Shown: one piece after another, positions 44,810-52,765 of the stretch | How positions within the stretch are numbered: the first letter of the stretch is position 1 | Layout: each line of letters starts with the position of its first letter | Assembly (NCBI GenBank): GCA_944324665.1 | Contig: CALUXD010000001.1 | Coordinates: 1 to 64,000, forward strand | Source of the DNA: Candidatus Proelusimicrobium volucris | Lineage (GTDB): Bacteria > Elusimicrobiota > Elusimicrobia > Elusimicrobiales > Elusimicrobiaceae | Reading direction: 5' to 3' | DNA length: 64,000 nt | The notes under the pieces: model-generated | What the model was told of the DNA's origin: nothing | The model's database searches: none | The model's input: only the letters and a program-made list of their open reading frames with translations | Translations under genes and position numbers: made by a program

Positions 44810-46531
44810 ATGGCACAGGACAACAAGGCATTTAAAGAACTTGTAGAAATAGGCAAGGAACACGGTTATCTTACTTTGGACGAAATTAACAAATCGCTGA
44901 CTTCGGCCGCCATGAACGCCGACGATATCGACGGCTTAATGGGCACCTTGGAAGATTTGGGCATACAGGTGGTCGACCGCAAAAAATACAAAGCCGTAGC
45001 CATGGCGGAAAAAGAGGCCTATACGGAAGAATGGTCTTCAAATATGGATATATCAAACTCCATAAGAATGTACCTTTCCGAAATGGGCAAAGTGCCGCTC
45101 CTTACCAGAGACGAAGAAGTAACCCTCGCAAGAAATATCCGCGAACGCGAAAAGGAACTGCGCAAAATCGTGCTCGAATCCCCTATAACGATGCGCGAAA
45201 TTTGCTCCTGGGAAGAACTCGTCGATCAGGAAGAAATGACAACGAAAGAGCTCATGCCCCGCGGTAAAAGGACGACACGCGAACTTAACACCATGCGCAA
45301 AAAACTTAAGGAAGCCGCCGCCTTCATCGCCAAAAGGGAGAAGGACATTTCCGCATTGATGAAGGAGCTGCGCAACCCCAATTTAAGCGACAAACTGATA
45401 AGCAAATACACCAGCAAACTGGAAGAGAAGCAAAAAGAAGTAGTAGACAGAATAATAAAATTGAACCTCAACCAGAATAAAATAAAACGTCTTACCAACA
45501 GGATAAAGGGCCTGGCGGACAAAATCAACGAGTACAAAGGAGATATAGCCCGCTTTGATGAGTACTTCGGCAAATATGACGATGTAGTAAAACTCTTTAA
45601 ACAATATCAGCAGGGCAAAGTAACCGAAAGCGCCTTGGTCAAAAAGACTAAAGCGCAAAGCGCCGCGGATTTGGAAAGAGCCATAAAAAACATAAACACC
45701 GTCAAATCCAGATACGAGAAATTACTCTCCACCCTGCCGATGTCGGAGCAGGAGTTCCTATCCTTAAACGAGAGGATAGACTTCTTTGAGAAAATGATTT
45801 TGCAGGATAAACTTAAACTTATCCGCGCAAACTTGAGGCTGGTGGTTTCAATCGCCAAAAAGCACGTCAATTCCAATCTCGAACTATCCGACCTTATACA
45901 GGAAGGCGGACTGGGCTTAATGAAAGCGGTAGAGAAGTTCGAATATAAGAGAGGATTCAAATTCTCCACCTACGCCACTTGGTGGATAAGGCAGTCCATC
46001 AACAGAGCCATAGCCGACCAGGCCAATACCATACGTATTCCCGTGCATATGAAAGAGCTCGTTTCCAAATTGACGAAAGTTACCAATAAATTCCGCCAAG
46101 AACACGGCAGAGAACCGGATTTGGACGATTATGTAAAGTCTTTAAGGCTCTCGGTGGAAAAAGTTAAAGGAATACTGAAGATTATGCAGGACCCCATTTC
46201 CCTTTCCACACCGATAGGCGAGGACGAGGATTCCAATCTGGAAGACTTTATCGAAGATAAAAACGGGCCCAATCCGTCCTCTTCCGCGACGGACTTCTTA
46301 AGAAAGCAGGAAGTGGCGGAAGTCTTGGCGACCTTATCGGAAAGAGAAGCAAAAATCATCAAGCTGCGCTTCGGCATAGAATCGGGCTACCCGAGAACTT
46401 TGGAAGAAGTCGGCAAGATGTTCAACGTTACAAGGGAACGCGTCAGACAGATAGAGGCCAAAGCTATCAGGAAGCTGCGCCACCCCAGCAGAACGAGAAT
46501 GCTTAAAGACTATTCCGATCAACCGTTCTAA
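44810..46531 (+). CDS. rpoD: Primary RNA polymerase sigma-70 factor
   Basis: A 573-residue group 1 sigma. Region 1.1 is at the N-terminus ([20 protein letters not shown]), region 1.2 has [21 protein letters not shown], and a charged non-conserved insert of about 190 residues follows. Region 2 reads [21 protein letters not shown] and [11 protein letters not shown]. Region 3 and region 4.2 ([23 protein letters not shown]) end the protein. GAGGAA precedes the ATG. It closes the rpsU-dnaG-rpoD operon. A second, shorter sigma factor lies 2 kb away on the other strand. Confidence 0.96.
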   Translation: MAQDNKAFKELVEIGKEHGYLTLDEINKSLTSAAMNADDIDGLMGTLEDLGIQVVDRKKYKAVAMAEKEAYTEEWSSNMDISNSIRMYLSEMGKVPLLTRDEEVTLARNIREREKELRKIVLESPITMREICSWEELVDQEEMTTKELMPRGKRTTRELNTMRKKLKEAAAFIAKREKDISALMKELRNPNLSDKLISKYTSKLEEKQKEVVDRIIKLNLNQNKIKRLTNRIKGLADKINEYKGDIARFDEYFGKYDDVVKLFKQYQQGKVTESALVKKTKAQSAADLERAIKNINTVKSRYEKLLSTLPMSEQEFLSLNERIDFFEKMILQDKLKLIRANLRLVVSIAKKHVNSNLELSDLIQEGGLGLMKAVEKFEYKRGFKFSTYATWWIRQSINRAIADQANTIRIPVHMKELVSKLTKVTNKFRQEHGREPDLDDYVKSLRLSVEKVKGILKIMQDPISLSTPIGEDEDSNLEDFIEDKNGPNPSSSATDFLRKQEVAEVLATLSEREAKIIKLRFGIESGYPRTLEEVGKMFNVTRERVRQIEAKAIRKLRHPSRTRMLKDYSDQPF

Positions 46532-46533
46532 AC

Positions 46534-46569
46534 AAAACCCCTAGGCAAAACCTAGGGGGTTTATTTTTC
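46534..46569 (+). terminator. rpoD operon terminator
   Basis: CCCCTAGG, loop CAAAA, CCTAGGGG and TTTATTTTT. The next 150 bases up to the opposing terminator show no gene. Confidence 0.88.
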
Positions 46570-46720
46570 TCTTTATAAACACTAAGCGCAGACTAGCTGA
46601 CTTTAAGGCAAGCCTTTTCGTATCGCTTAATAAATATAGCCGTAATTTTGCCCGTTCTTATACGGATAGATTTTGGTTTTTCCATAATAACCGATAAAAT
46701 TATCATAATATCAATCGGAA

Positions 46721-46751
46721 ATAAAAACCCCGGCCAAATTATAGGCCGGGG
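46721..46751 (-). terminator. Terminator of the Cys-rich protein gene
   Basis: CCCCGGCC / GGCCGGGG with an 8-base loop, then TTTTT on the minus strand. Confidence 0.85.
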
Positions 46752-46782
46752 CGGTTAGTTTAGAGGGAATAGAGTATATCCT

Positions 46783-47649
46783 CTATTCGCAATTTACCAG
46801 AACATACACGCTGTTTCTGGTGATATAACATATAGAACCTTTAGGATAGCAGCTATCTCCAACCTTCAAATTCCCGGAAAGAATTTTCGGATTCACGCAA
46901 TGCCAATTCTGCCAAATCTTGGTAATTCTTCCTTCCATATTTTCGCAATACATTCTTTCCGCATTCCACTCATATCTGCTTCGGCAGGTACAAGTTCCGC
47001 TGTAAGAAGCGTCCCAGCCGGCCCCTATCACGCAGCTGCCGGTACGGTTAAGATATCCTCCGGTAGCATTGGGATCAAAGCTCCTGCAGTCTTTTTTAAG
47101 AGGAGGTTCTTCCCCCGCGCAGCAAATCTCGGCATTGGCCGAAGAAAATGACGGACATTGCCTGCAGGCTAAATTCAAATTTTGCAAATTAAGCTGCTTG
47201 CGCAGGATTTCTGCCCTCATAGGATCCAACTTGGAAACCAATTGATCGATTATTTTATCAAACACATCCCTGCGAGAATCCCAACACTCGCAGAAGCCGT
47301 CTCCTTTGGCATAAGTTAAGCAATCACAAGTGTTTTTCAGTTCCGGAATTGAGCAGGCATCGGCACAGCAAGCACCATCTTCTTCAAACTTGGCCGAAGT
47401 GCGATATAATCCGTCTTCACATGTCTCAGGACAAGGGGTACCCAAGCATTCCGGCGTTCCCAATGTCCAAGCGCTCCATCCTGAAGAACAACACTTTCTG
47501 CTTTCAGTATCACATTCTCCAGAAACTCTGTATTCCGTATTGCCCAAAACAGTACAGTCTTCGGCATAGCAATAAGAAGCGAAAAAGAAGAATGCAAAAA
47601 ATACAAATGCGACAAAACAAGTCGCCGTTTTATTTTTCATTTTAAACAT
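46783..47649 (-). CDS. Secreted cysteine-rich protein of unknown function
   Basis: I do not recognise this 288-residue protein. A signal peptide (about 1-28, ending FFFFASYCYA) is followed by a mature part with 27 cysteines, many in CC or CxC pairs (KCCSSGWSAW, GACCADAC, TCDCLTY, GFCECWD, GTCTCRSR). Residues 125-160 form a Cys-free helical stretch (KIIDQLVSKLDPMRAEILRKQ). The pattern suggests a disulfide-locked surface or extracellular protein. I use the ATG at 47649 with GGAG seven bases before it; 23 upstream codons in frame have no signal. It stands alone with a terminator. Confidence 0.75.
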   Translation of the reverse strand: MFKMKNKTATCFVAFVFFAFFFFASYCYAEDCTVLGNTEYRVSGECDTESRKCCSSGWSAWTLGTPECLGTPCPETCEDGLYRTSAKFEEDGACCADACSIPELKNTCDCLTYAKGDGFCECWDSRRDVFDKIIDQLVSKLDPMRAEILRKQLNLQNLNLACRQCPSFSSANAEICCAGEEPPLKKDCRSFDPNATGGYLNRTGSCVIGAGWDASYSGTCTCRSRYEWNAERMYCENMEGRITKIWQNWHCVNPKILSGNLKVGDSCYPKGSICYITRNSVYVLVNCE

Positions 47650-47748
47650 ATTTTTTCTCCATAATGATATGTCCGCTCGGCCTGAAACTATTTCGCGGGA
47701 ATAAAAAGGCATTCCCAAACAGGCAGAGTAAGTACGGAAAAATTTATC

Positions 47749-47776
47749 AAAAAAAAAAAAACAGTCAAGCTGTTTT
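47749..47776 (-). terminator. Orphan terminator in the 370-base gap upstream of the Cys-rich gene
   Basis: AAAACAG / CTGTTTT with a 5-base loop and a 13-base T run on the minus strand. No coding region on that strand ends here: apt has its own terminator at 47968-47999. The gap 47650-48019 has no gene I can support, but a small RNA is possible. Confidence 0.75.
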
Positions 47777-47967
47777 CGTTTTTCGAAATTCTTTCGACGT
47801 ACGACACAATAAAATATGGATTAATCAGATTCGATTAATTAAAAATCCGCACAAAATACAACCGAGTTTTTTATTTTTACGTAAAGCGAAAGAATAGACC
47901 GAATATAAAACGAAGTTATTTCGGATAGATATAATTTTCAAGAAAAGCATTTATTTAACTGATCCAT

Positions 47968-47999
47968 AAAAAAAGCGCGGAACAATAAGTTCCGCGCGG
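47968..47999 (-). terminator. apt terminator
   Basis: GCGCGGAAC, loop of five, GTTCCGCGC and seven T on the minus strand. Confidence 0.88.
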
Positions 48000-48019
48000 T
48001 TTTCAAAACACTTAAATTC

Positions 48020-48541
48020 CTATAACGGCAACAAAGATTTATACGGTTTCTTTAGCTTTGCGCCGCCGCCCAAAAAGCCGAGTTCGCAAACAAAAGCGCA
48101 AAAAACCACTTCCGCACCCAGACGGTTAACCAACTCTATCGCAGCATTGGCCGTACCGCCTGTCGCGAGTAAATCGTCCACTATCACGACTTTGTCGGCG
48201 GGAGTCAAAGCGTCCTCGTGCATTTCGATTATGTCTGTGCCGTATTCAAGCGCGAACGAGGCCGAAATGGTTTTGTAAGGGAGTTTCCCCTTTTTCCTGG
48301 CCGGCACAAAGCCTACGCCCAAAGCATAGGCCAAAGCGGAGCCGAAAATAAAACCCCTTGATTCTATCCCGACGACTTTCGTTATCCCTTTGCCCGAACA
48401 TTCCTCGGCAAAAGATTCTATAACCTGCTTAAATAATGCAGCGTCCGCCAACAGCGGGGTTATATCCTTAAATATAATACCCGGTTTGGGAAAATCCTTA
48501 ACATCGCGAAGCGCCTTTAATAAATTGGTATTGTCCTTCAT
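48020..48541 (-). CDS. apt: Adenine phosphoribosyltransferase
   Basis: A 173-residue purine-salvage enzyme making AMP from adenine and PRPP. It has DFPKPGIIFKDITPLL at the N-terminus, GIESRGFIFGSALAYALGVGFVPARKKGKLP in the middle and the PRPP loop VVIVDDLLATGGTANAA. The ATG overlaps the stop of the second sigma factor by four bases (ATGA), so the genes are translationally coupled, an unusual partner for a sigma factor. Confidence 0.95.
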   Translation of the reverse strand: MKDNTNLLKALRDVKDFPKPGIIFKDITPLLADAALFKQVIESFAEECSGKGITKVVGIESRGFIFGSALAYALGVGFVPARKKGKLPYKTISASFALEYGTDIIEMHEDALTPADKVVIVDDLLATGGTANAAIELVNRLGAEVVFCAFVCELGFLGGGAKLKKPYKSLLPL

Positions 48542-49659
48542 TTCTTTTTACCTTTCTTTATATTCTTGCCGCCCGTCTTTTTGGAAACCGTCGCTTTACT
48601 TTTCTTGACTTTAGATTTCTCGGCGGAATTCTTCTTCACGGCCGCCTTGGCTTTAGGCTTGGCAGATTTCCCTTCCGCCGCTTTCTTTGCCGCGGCTTTT
48701 ATTTTCATAAGTTTCGTCGCCTTGGGATTATATACCGAAATCGCGTCGCCCAAGATATTAGTCTTTTCTTTTATATCCAGGCCCGTATGAACTTTTTTTG
48801 TGCTATGGTCCATCTCCGCGAACTCAAAAAGACCGAGCTGTTCGGCTTTCTTGCGCACCGTCCTGACGGCGCGCTCCTCTATCTGCCGGACGCGCTCCCT
48901 GGATATCCCTAGTTTCTGCGATACTTCTGCCAAAGTCAGAGGTTCCTCGGAAGCTATGCCGTAGCGCATAATCAAAATCTCTTTGTCGCGGGGATTGATT
49001 TCGTCCAATATCGCCAAAAGCTCCTTATTGGCAGAAGCGTCCGTAACCAAATTATCGGGATTGCCTTTGCCGTAATCGGTTATCGTATCTTCCAAAGTCA
49101 TATCCTCTTCTTCGCTCAGAGCGGAAGAAAGGGAATCTACGCTGTAAGCGGCACTTAAAGTATCCAAAATCGAGCGGACCTGCCTGGCGGAAATATTCAT
49201 TTCCGAAGCCATTTCCTTAAGGCTGGGCTCGCGGCCGAGTTTCTCTTTAAGTTTATCCCAAGTTTTGCCCCAAAGGCGCATATTGTCCCAGGCGTGGGAT
49301 GGTATTTTTATCGTACCGCTTTGTTCTTCCACCGCGCGGCGGATATATTGTTCTATCCAGTGTATGGCGTAGGTTGAAAAACGAAAACCTTTGGAAGGAT
49401 CGAATTTGTCTATCGCCTGCAGAAGGCCGAGGTTTCCCTCCTCCACCAAGTCCATCAAATCCATACCGCTTCTCGCAAAACGTTTGGCCGTAGGGATAAC
49501 CAGCCTAAGATGCATCTGTACCAGTTTTTCCCGCGCGTCCTTATCGCCAGCTTTGGCCTTTTTCCAAAGCGCGCCTTCCTGTTCCCTGTCTATTTTCTTG
49601 ACGAGCGAACTTATATTCTTAAAATATTCGTTTGTAGAGTCCACGCCTTTTTCTTCCAT
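48538..49659 (-). CDS. Second sigma-70 family factor with histone-H1-like tail
   Basis: A 373-residue sigma of RpoD/RpoS type without region 1.1. Region 2 (about 45-115) has DLVEEGNLGLLQAIDKFDPSKG and STYAIHWIEQYIRRAV, region 3 spans about 135-180, and region 4 (215-275) ends [23 protein letters not shown]. Residues 313-373 are a tail in which 25 of 61 residues are Lys and most others Ala, Ser or Gly, like a histone-H1 C-terminus. The tail could hold DNA without sequence preference. The ATG has no Shine-Dalgarno; the -10 box is six bases upstream. Confidence 0.92.
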   Translation of the reverse strand: MEEKGVDSTNEYFKNISSLVKKIDREQEGALWKKAKAGDKDAREKLVQMHLRLVIPTAKRFARSGMDLMDLVEEGNLGLLQAIDKFDPSKGFRFSTYAIHWIEQYIRRAVEEQSGTIKIPSHAWDNMRLWGKTWDKLKEKLGREPSLKEMASEMNISARQVRSILDTLSAAYSVDSLSSALSEEEDMTLEDTITDYGKGNPDNLVTDASANKELLAILDEINPRDKEILIMRYGIASEEPLTLAEVSQKLGISRERVRQIEERAVRTVRKKAEQLGLFEFAEMDHSTKKVHTGLDIKEKTNILGDAISVYNPKATKLMKIKAAAKKAAEGKSAKPKAKAAVKKNSAEKSKVKKSKATVSKKTGGKNIKKGKKK

Positions 49660-49665
49660 ATGTAT

Positions 49666-49695
49666 ATCATACTACATATTTAAGGCTATTGTAAA
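49666..49695 (-). promoter_or_regulatory. Promoter of the second sigma factor
   Basis: Minus-strand TTTACA (49690-49695), 18-bp spacer and TATGAT (49666-49671), then six bases to the ATG. Transcription would begin at the A of the start codon. Confidence 0.6.
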
Positions 49696-49734
49696 AGAAA
49701 GGCTTCCTTCTGCTGAAAGGTTCTCCAGCGCCGC

Positions 49735-49763
49735 CTGAAAGAGCCTTCCGCATTTTATATAAT
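49735..49763 (+). promoter_or_regulatory. Likely nhaC promoter
   Basis: CTGAAA (49735-49740), 17-bp spacer and perfect TATAAT (49758-49763). The leader is about 60 bases. Confidence 0.5.
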
Positions 49764-49797
49764 ATAAGTATAAACAGTTAATTTTAATTACATTTCA

Positions 49798-49823
49798 AAC
49801 CGAGTTAACGGCTTGGTTTTTTT
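49798..49823 (+). terminator. Terminator-like hairpin in the nhaC leader
   Basis: AACCGAG / CTTGGTT with a 7-base loop, followed directly by T's up to 49823, only six bases before the nhaC ATG. No plus-strand gene precedes it, so it lies in the nhaC 5' leader and may attenuate it. Confidence 0.6.
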
Positions 49824-49829
49824 ATTGAT

Positions 49830-51176
49830 ATGGACGAAACAAACACTATTTCAAACAAATCCGTAAAACCCAATTATAAAGCGCTGGCGCCTTTAGCGGT
49901 GTTTCTGCTTTCCTATTTGGCGGTGTCTATAATAGCGGGCGATTTTTATAAAATGCCCATTACCGTGGCTTTCCTTTTGGCCTCGGCCGTAGGGATAGCG
50001 ATGATAAAAGGCGGCAACATCCAGCATAAGACGGAAGTATTCTGCCAAGGCGCGGCCAATGCCAATGTACTGTTTATGGTGCTGATATTTATAATGGCGG
50101 GCGCTTTCGCACAGACGACGAAAGATATGGGCGCGGTAGACGCGACTGTCAATTTGACGCTTTCTCTGCTGCCGCCGGCTTTACTTGCGCCGGGCCTGTT
50201 TTTGGCGGCGTGTTTTGTTTCCGTATCGGTTGGCACTTCCGTAGGCACGATAGTCGCTTTGGTGCCGGTGGCCGCTGGCATAGCCGCGAAGACGGGGCTG
50301 AACCCTGCTTTAATGACGGCGGTAATAGTCAGCGGGGCGATGTTCGGCGACAATCTTTCCTTCATTTCCGATACTACGATAGCCGCTACTAGAACGCAGG
50401 GCTGTAAAATGTCCGACAAATTCAAAACCAATTTCTTGATAGTTCTGCCCTTCGCCGCGCTGACGGCGGTATTATATTATTTTTCGGCTTCTTCTTCCCA
50501 AATACCTTACCAGCTGCAGGACGTACAATGGCTTAAAGTCCTGCCTTATGTGATAGTCTTGGGCGCGGCTGTATCGGGCCTGAACGTAATGCTGGTATTG
50601 GCCGGCGGTACTGTTCTGGCGGGCCTTACCGGATTGGCTACATCCTCCTTCTCCCTTTGGGGTTGGACGCAGGCCATGGGCAAAGGCATTGTCGGCATGG
50701 GCGAATTGATTATAGTAACCCTGCTTGCGGGCGGTATGCTGGAAACTATCCGCATAAACGGCGGTATGGCTTGGATTATTGAAAAACTTACAAAGAACAT
50801 AAAATCCAGAAAAGCGGCCGAACTAAGTATAGCGGCTTTGGTAAGTTTCGCCAATCTCTGTACGGCAAACAATACCATAGCTTTGCTTATGTCCGGCCCG
50901 ATAGCAAAAGACATAGCCCACAACTTTAAAATACCGGCAAGCCGCTCGGCAAGCATACTGGATATTTTCTCCTGCTTCGTGCAGGGGCTTATACCTTACG
51001 GTGCGCAGCTGCTTATGGCCGCGACTTTGGCTTCGCTGACGCCGGTCGCCATTATGAAATATCTTTATTATCCTTTGCTTTTGGGGCTTGGCACTTTGGT
51101 CGCAATTTGGCTGGGTTATCCGCAGAAAATAAGAGTCCCGTTCAAAAAGAAAAAGGAAGAAGCAGCGGCAAACTAA
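49830..51176 (+). CDS. NhaC-type Na+/H+ antiporter
   Basis: A 448-residue membrane protein of the NhaC/ArsB-NhaD superfamily with about eleven hydrophobic segments. Conserved pieces are GTSVGTIVALVPVA, GAMFGDNLSFISDTTIAATRTQG and ANNTIALLMSGPIAKDIA. The family exchanges Na+ or another small ion for protons; some members carry lactate/malate or amino acids, so the substrate is not certain. There is no Shine-Dalgarno sequence, and a hairpin with a T run lies directly upstream. It is monocistronic; the rfb genes face it. Confidence 0.88.
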   Translation: MDETNTISNKSVKPNYKALAPLAVFLLSYLAVSIIAGDFYKMPITVAFLLASAVGIAMIKGGNIQHKTEVFCQGAANANVLFMVLIFIMAGAFAQTTKDMGAVDATVNLTLSLLPPALLAPGLFLAACFVSVSVGTSVGTIVALVPVAAGIAAKTGLNPALMTAVIVSGAMFGDNLSFISDTTIAATRTQGCKMSDKFKTNFLIVLPFAALTAVLYYFSASSSQIPYQLQDVQWLKVLPYVIVLGAAVSGLNVMLVLAGGTVLAGLTGLATSSFSLWGWTQAMGKGIVGMGELIIVTLLAGGMLETIRINGGMAWIIEKLTKNIKSRKAAELSIAALVSFANLCTANNTIALLMSGPIAKDIAHNFKIPASRSASILDIFSCFVQGLIPYGAQLLMAATLASLTPVAIMKYLYYPLLLGLGTLVAIWLGYPQKIRVPFKKKKEEAAAN

Positions 51177-51180
51177 CCGC

Positions 51181-52209
51181 TTAGGAAAGCCTTTCGTATT
51201 TGTTTATATACCACCTTACGGTATGCTCCAGCGCCTCGTTAAAAGGGGTGCTCGGTCTCCAGCCCAAATCTCTTTTTATTTTGGAATAGTCTATACCGTA
51301 ACGTCGGTCGTGGCCCGGCCTGTCGGCGACGAATTTTATCAGTTTGGAATAATCCCCCCCGTTTGGCTTAAAACCAGAAAGCAAATCGCAAATGCGTTTT
51401 GCCAAAGTAAGGTTGTCAATTTCGTTGCCCGCACCGATATTGTAAGTTTCGCCAAGGCGCGCTTTATGGAAAATCAAATCCAAAGCTTGGCAGTGGTCCC
51501 GCACGTAAAGCCAATCCCTGATATTGCCGCCGTCGCCGTAGACGGGTATATTTTCCCCGATTAAGGCGCAGCGTATGACGGTGGGAATAAATTTCTCGCT
51601 ATGTTGACACGGCCCAAAATTGTTGGAGCAGTTGCTTATCGTAACATTAAGCCCGAAAGTTTTAATGTAAGAACGGGCTATCAAATCGGCAGAGGCTTTG
51701 CTGGCGCTGTAAGGAGAATTTGGCTCAAAGCGGGAGCTTTCCGTAAAAAGGCCGCTGTCGCAGGAGCCGTAAACCTCGTCGGTAGACACCAAATGAAACC
51801 GCGCATGGCGGTACCGCTCTTTAACTTCAAAAGGCCCATTATGCCACGCCTCGTAAGCCGCCGAAAGGAGATTAAAACTGCCTTCTATATTGGTCTTAAT
51901 AAATTCCCGCGGGCTCTTTATGGAATTATCCACGTGCGAACACGCCGCTAAATGGAATACCCCATCGACGCCGTACTCTTTAAAAATTTCTCTTGCCAAA
52001 GCCTCGTCGCAGATATCGCCCTTGATAAAGACATAATTATCCAAAGAGGAAACTTCCTTCAAATTGTTCAAATCCGCCGCGTAGGTGAGTTTATCCAAAT
52101 TTATTATGCGGTAGTTCTTGTATTTCTTCGCCAGCAGACAAACTAGGTTGGCCCCGATAAAGCCCGCCCCGCCAGTTACTAAAATATTCCTTTCGAATTT
52201 ATTTTCCAT
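51181..52209 (-). CDS. rfbB: dTDP-glucose 4,6-dehydratase
   Basis: A 342-residue extended SDR. NAD site VTGGAGFIGANLV at the N-terminus, STDEVYGSC, and the catalytic YSASKAS. It makes dTDP-4-keto-6-deoxyglucose. I use the ATG at 52209, eleven bases inside rfbC; a TTG at 52242 is possible but less like the family. It is the last gene of rfbA-rfbC-rfbB; the final reductase rfbD is not in the window. Confidence 0.94.
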   Translation of the reverse strand: MENKFERNILVTGGAGFIGANLVCLLAKKYKNYRIINLDKLTYAADLNNLKEVSSLDNYVFIKGDICDEALAREIFKEYGVDGVFHLAACSHVDNSIKSPREFIKTNIEGSFNLLSAAYEAWHNGPFEVKERYRHARFHLVSTDEVYGSCDSGLFTESSRFEPNSPYSASKASADLIARSYIKTFGLNVTISNCSNNFGPCQHSEKFIPTVIRCALIGENIPVYGDGGNIRDWLYVRDHCQALDLIFHKARLGETYNIGAGNEIDNLTLAKRICDLLSGFKPNGGDYSKLIKFVADRPGHDRRYGIDYSKIKRDLGWRPSTPFNEALEHTVRWYINKYERLS

Positions 52210-52765
52210 ATTCAAATATCGGCTCTTTTCTGTAATCCTCAAAAGAGGCGAGGGCAGAGTCCTTATCGCTTAAAGAAAGGTTGAGGCCTTCAAGGCTCCA
52301 ATCAATGTTTAAAGAGGGATCGTCAAACCTTATTCCCCCCTCATAGGAAGGATTATAGAAATTATCGCATTTATAAAATACTTTCGCGCCGTCGCTTAAA
52401 ACCAAAAAACCGTGCGCAAATCCCCGCGGCACAAAAAGGGTCAGTCCTTCTTCCCCGTTTAAAGTTATTTTCTTAAAATGCCCGAAGCTCGGGCTGCCCA
52501 AACGTAAATCCACTATTACGTCTTCTATCAAACCTTCCAGCACCCTGAGAAGTTTTGCCTGACAATACTCGCCTTTTTGAAAGTGCAAACCCCTCAGAAC
52601 GCCGCGCGCGGAATAAGATTCGTTATCCTGCACAAACCGCGCGTTTATGCCAAGCTCGGAGAAAGTGTTTTGATTGTAACTTTCAAAAAAATATCCGCGC
52701 GCGTCTTTAAAAATACGCGGCTTAAGCAATTTCGCGCCGTTTAAAAATTTCCCTATTATTTCCAT
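52199..52765 (-). CDS. rfbC: dTDP-4-dehydrorhamnose 3,5-epimerase
   Basis: A 188-residue RmlC-type cupin. Characteristic stretches are FVQDNESYSARGVLRGLHFQ, DVIVDLRLGSPSFG, FVPRGFAHGFLVLSD and YKCDNFYNPSYEGGIRFDDP. It epimerises dTDP-4-keto-6-deoxyglucose towards rhamnose. Its start lies ten bases inside rfbA and its end overlaps rfbB, so the three genes are tightly coupled. Confidence 0.95.
   Translation of the reverse strand: MEIIGKFLNGAKLLKPRIFKDARGYFFESYNQNTFSELGINARFVQDNESYSARGVLRGLHFQKGEYCQAKLLRVLEGLIEDVIVDLRLGSPSFGHFKKITLNGEEGLTLFVPRGFAHGFLVLSDGAKVFYKCDNFYNPSYEGGIRFDDPSLNIDWSLEGLNLSLSDKDSALASFEDYRKEPIFEYGK

Noticed and set aside
46570-46720. Possible RNA gene between rpoD and the Cys-rich gene
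   Set aside because: No stable hairpin series, promoter or terminator of its own; it lies between two convergent terminators.
49764-49829. Na+ riboswitch before nhaC
   Set aside because: The space between promoter and hairpin is only about 30 bases and shows no further structure; only an attenuator-like hairpin can be supported.
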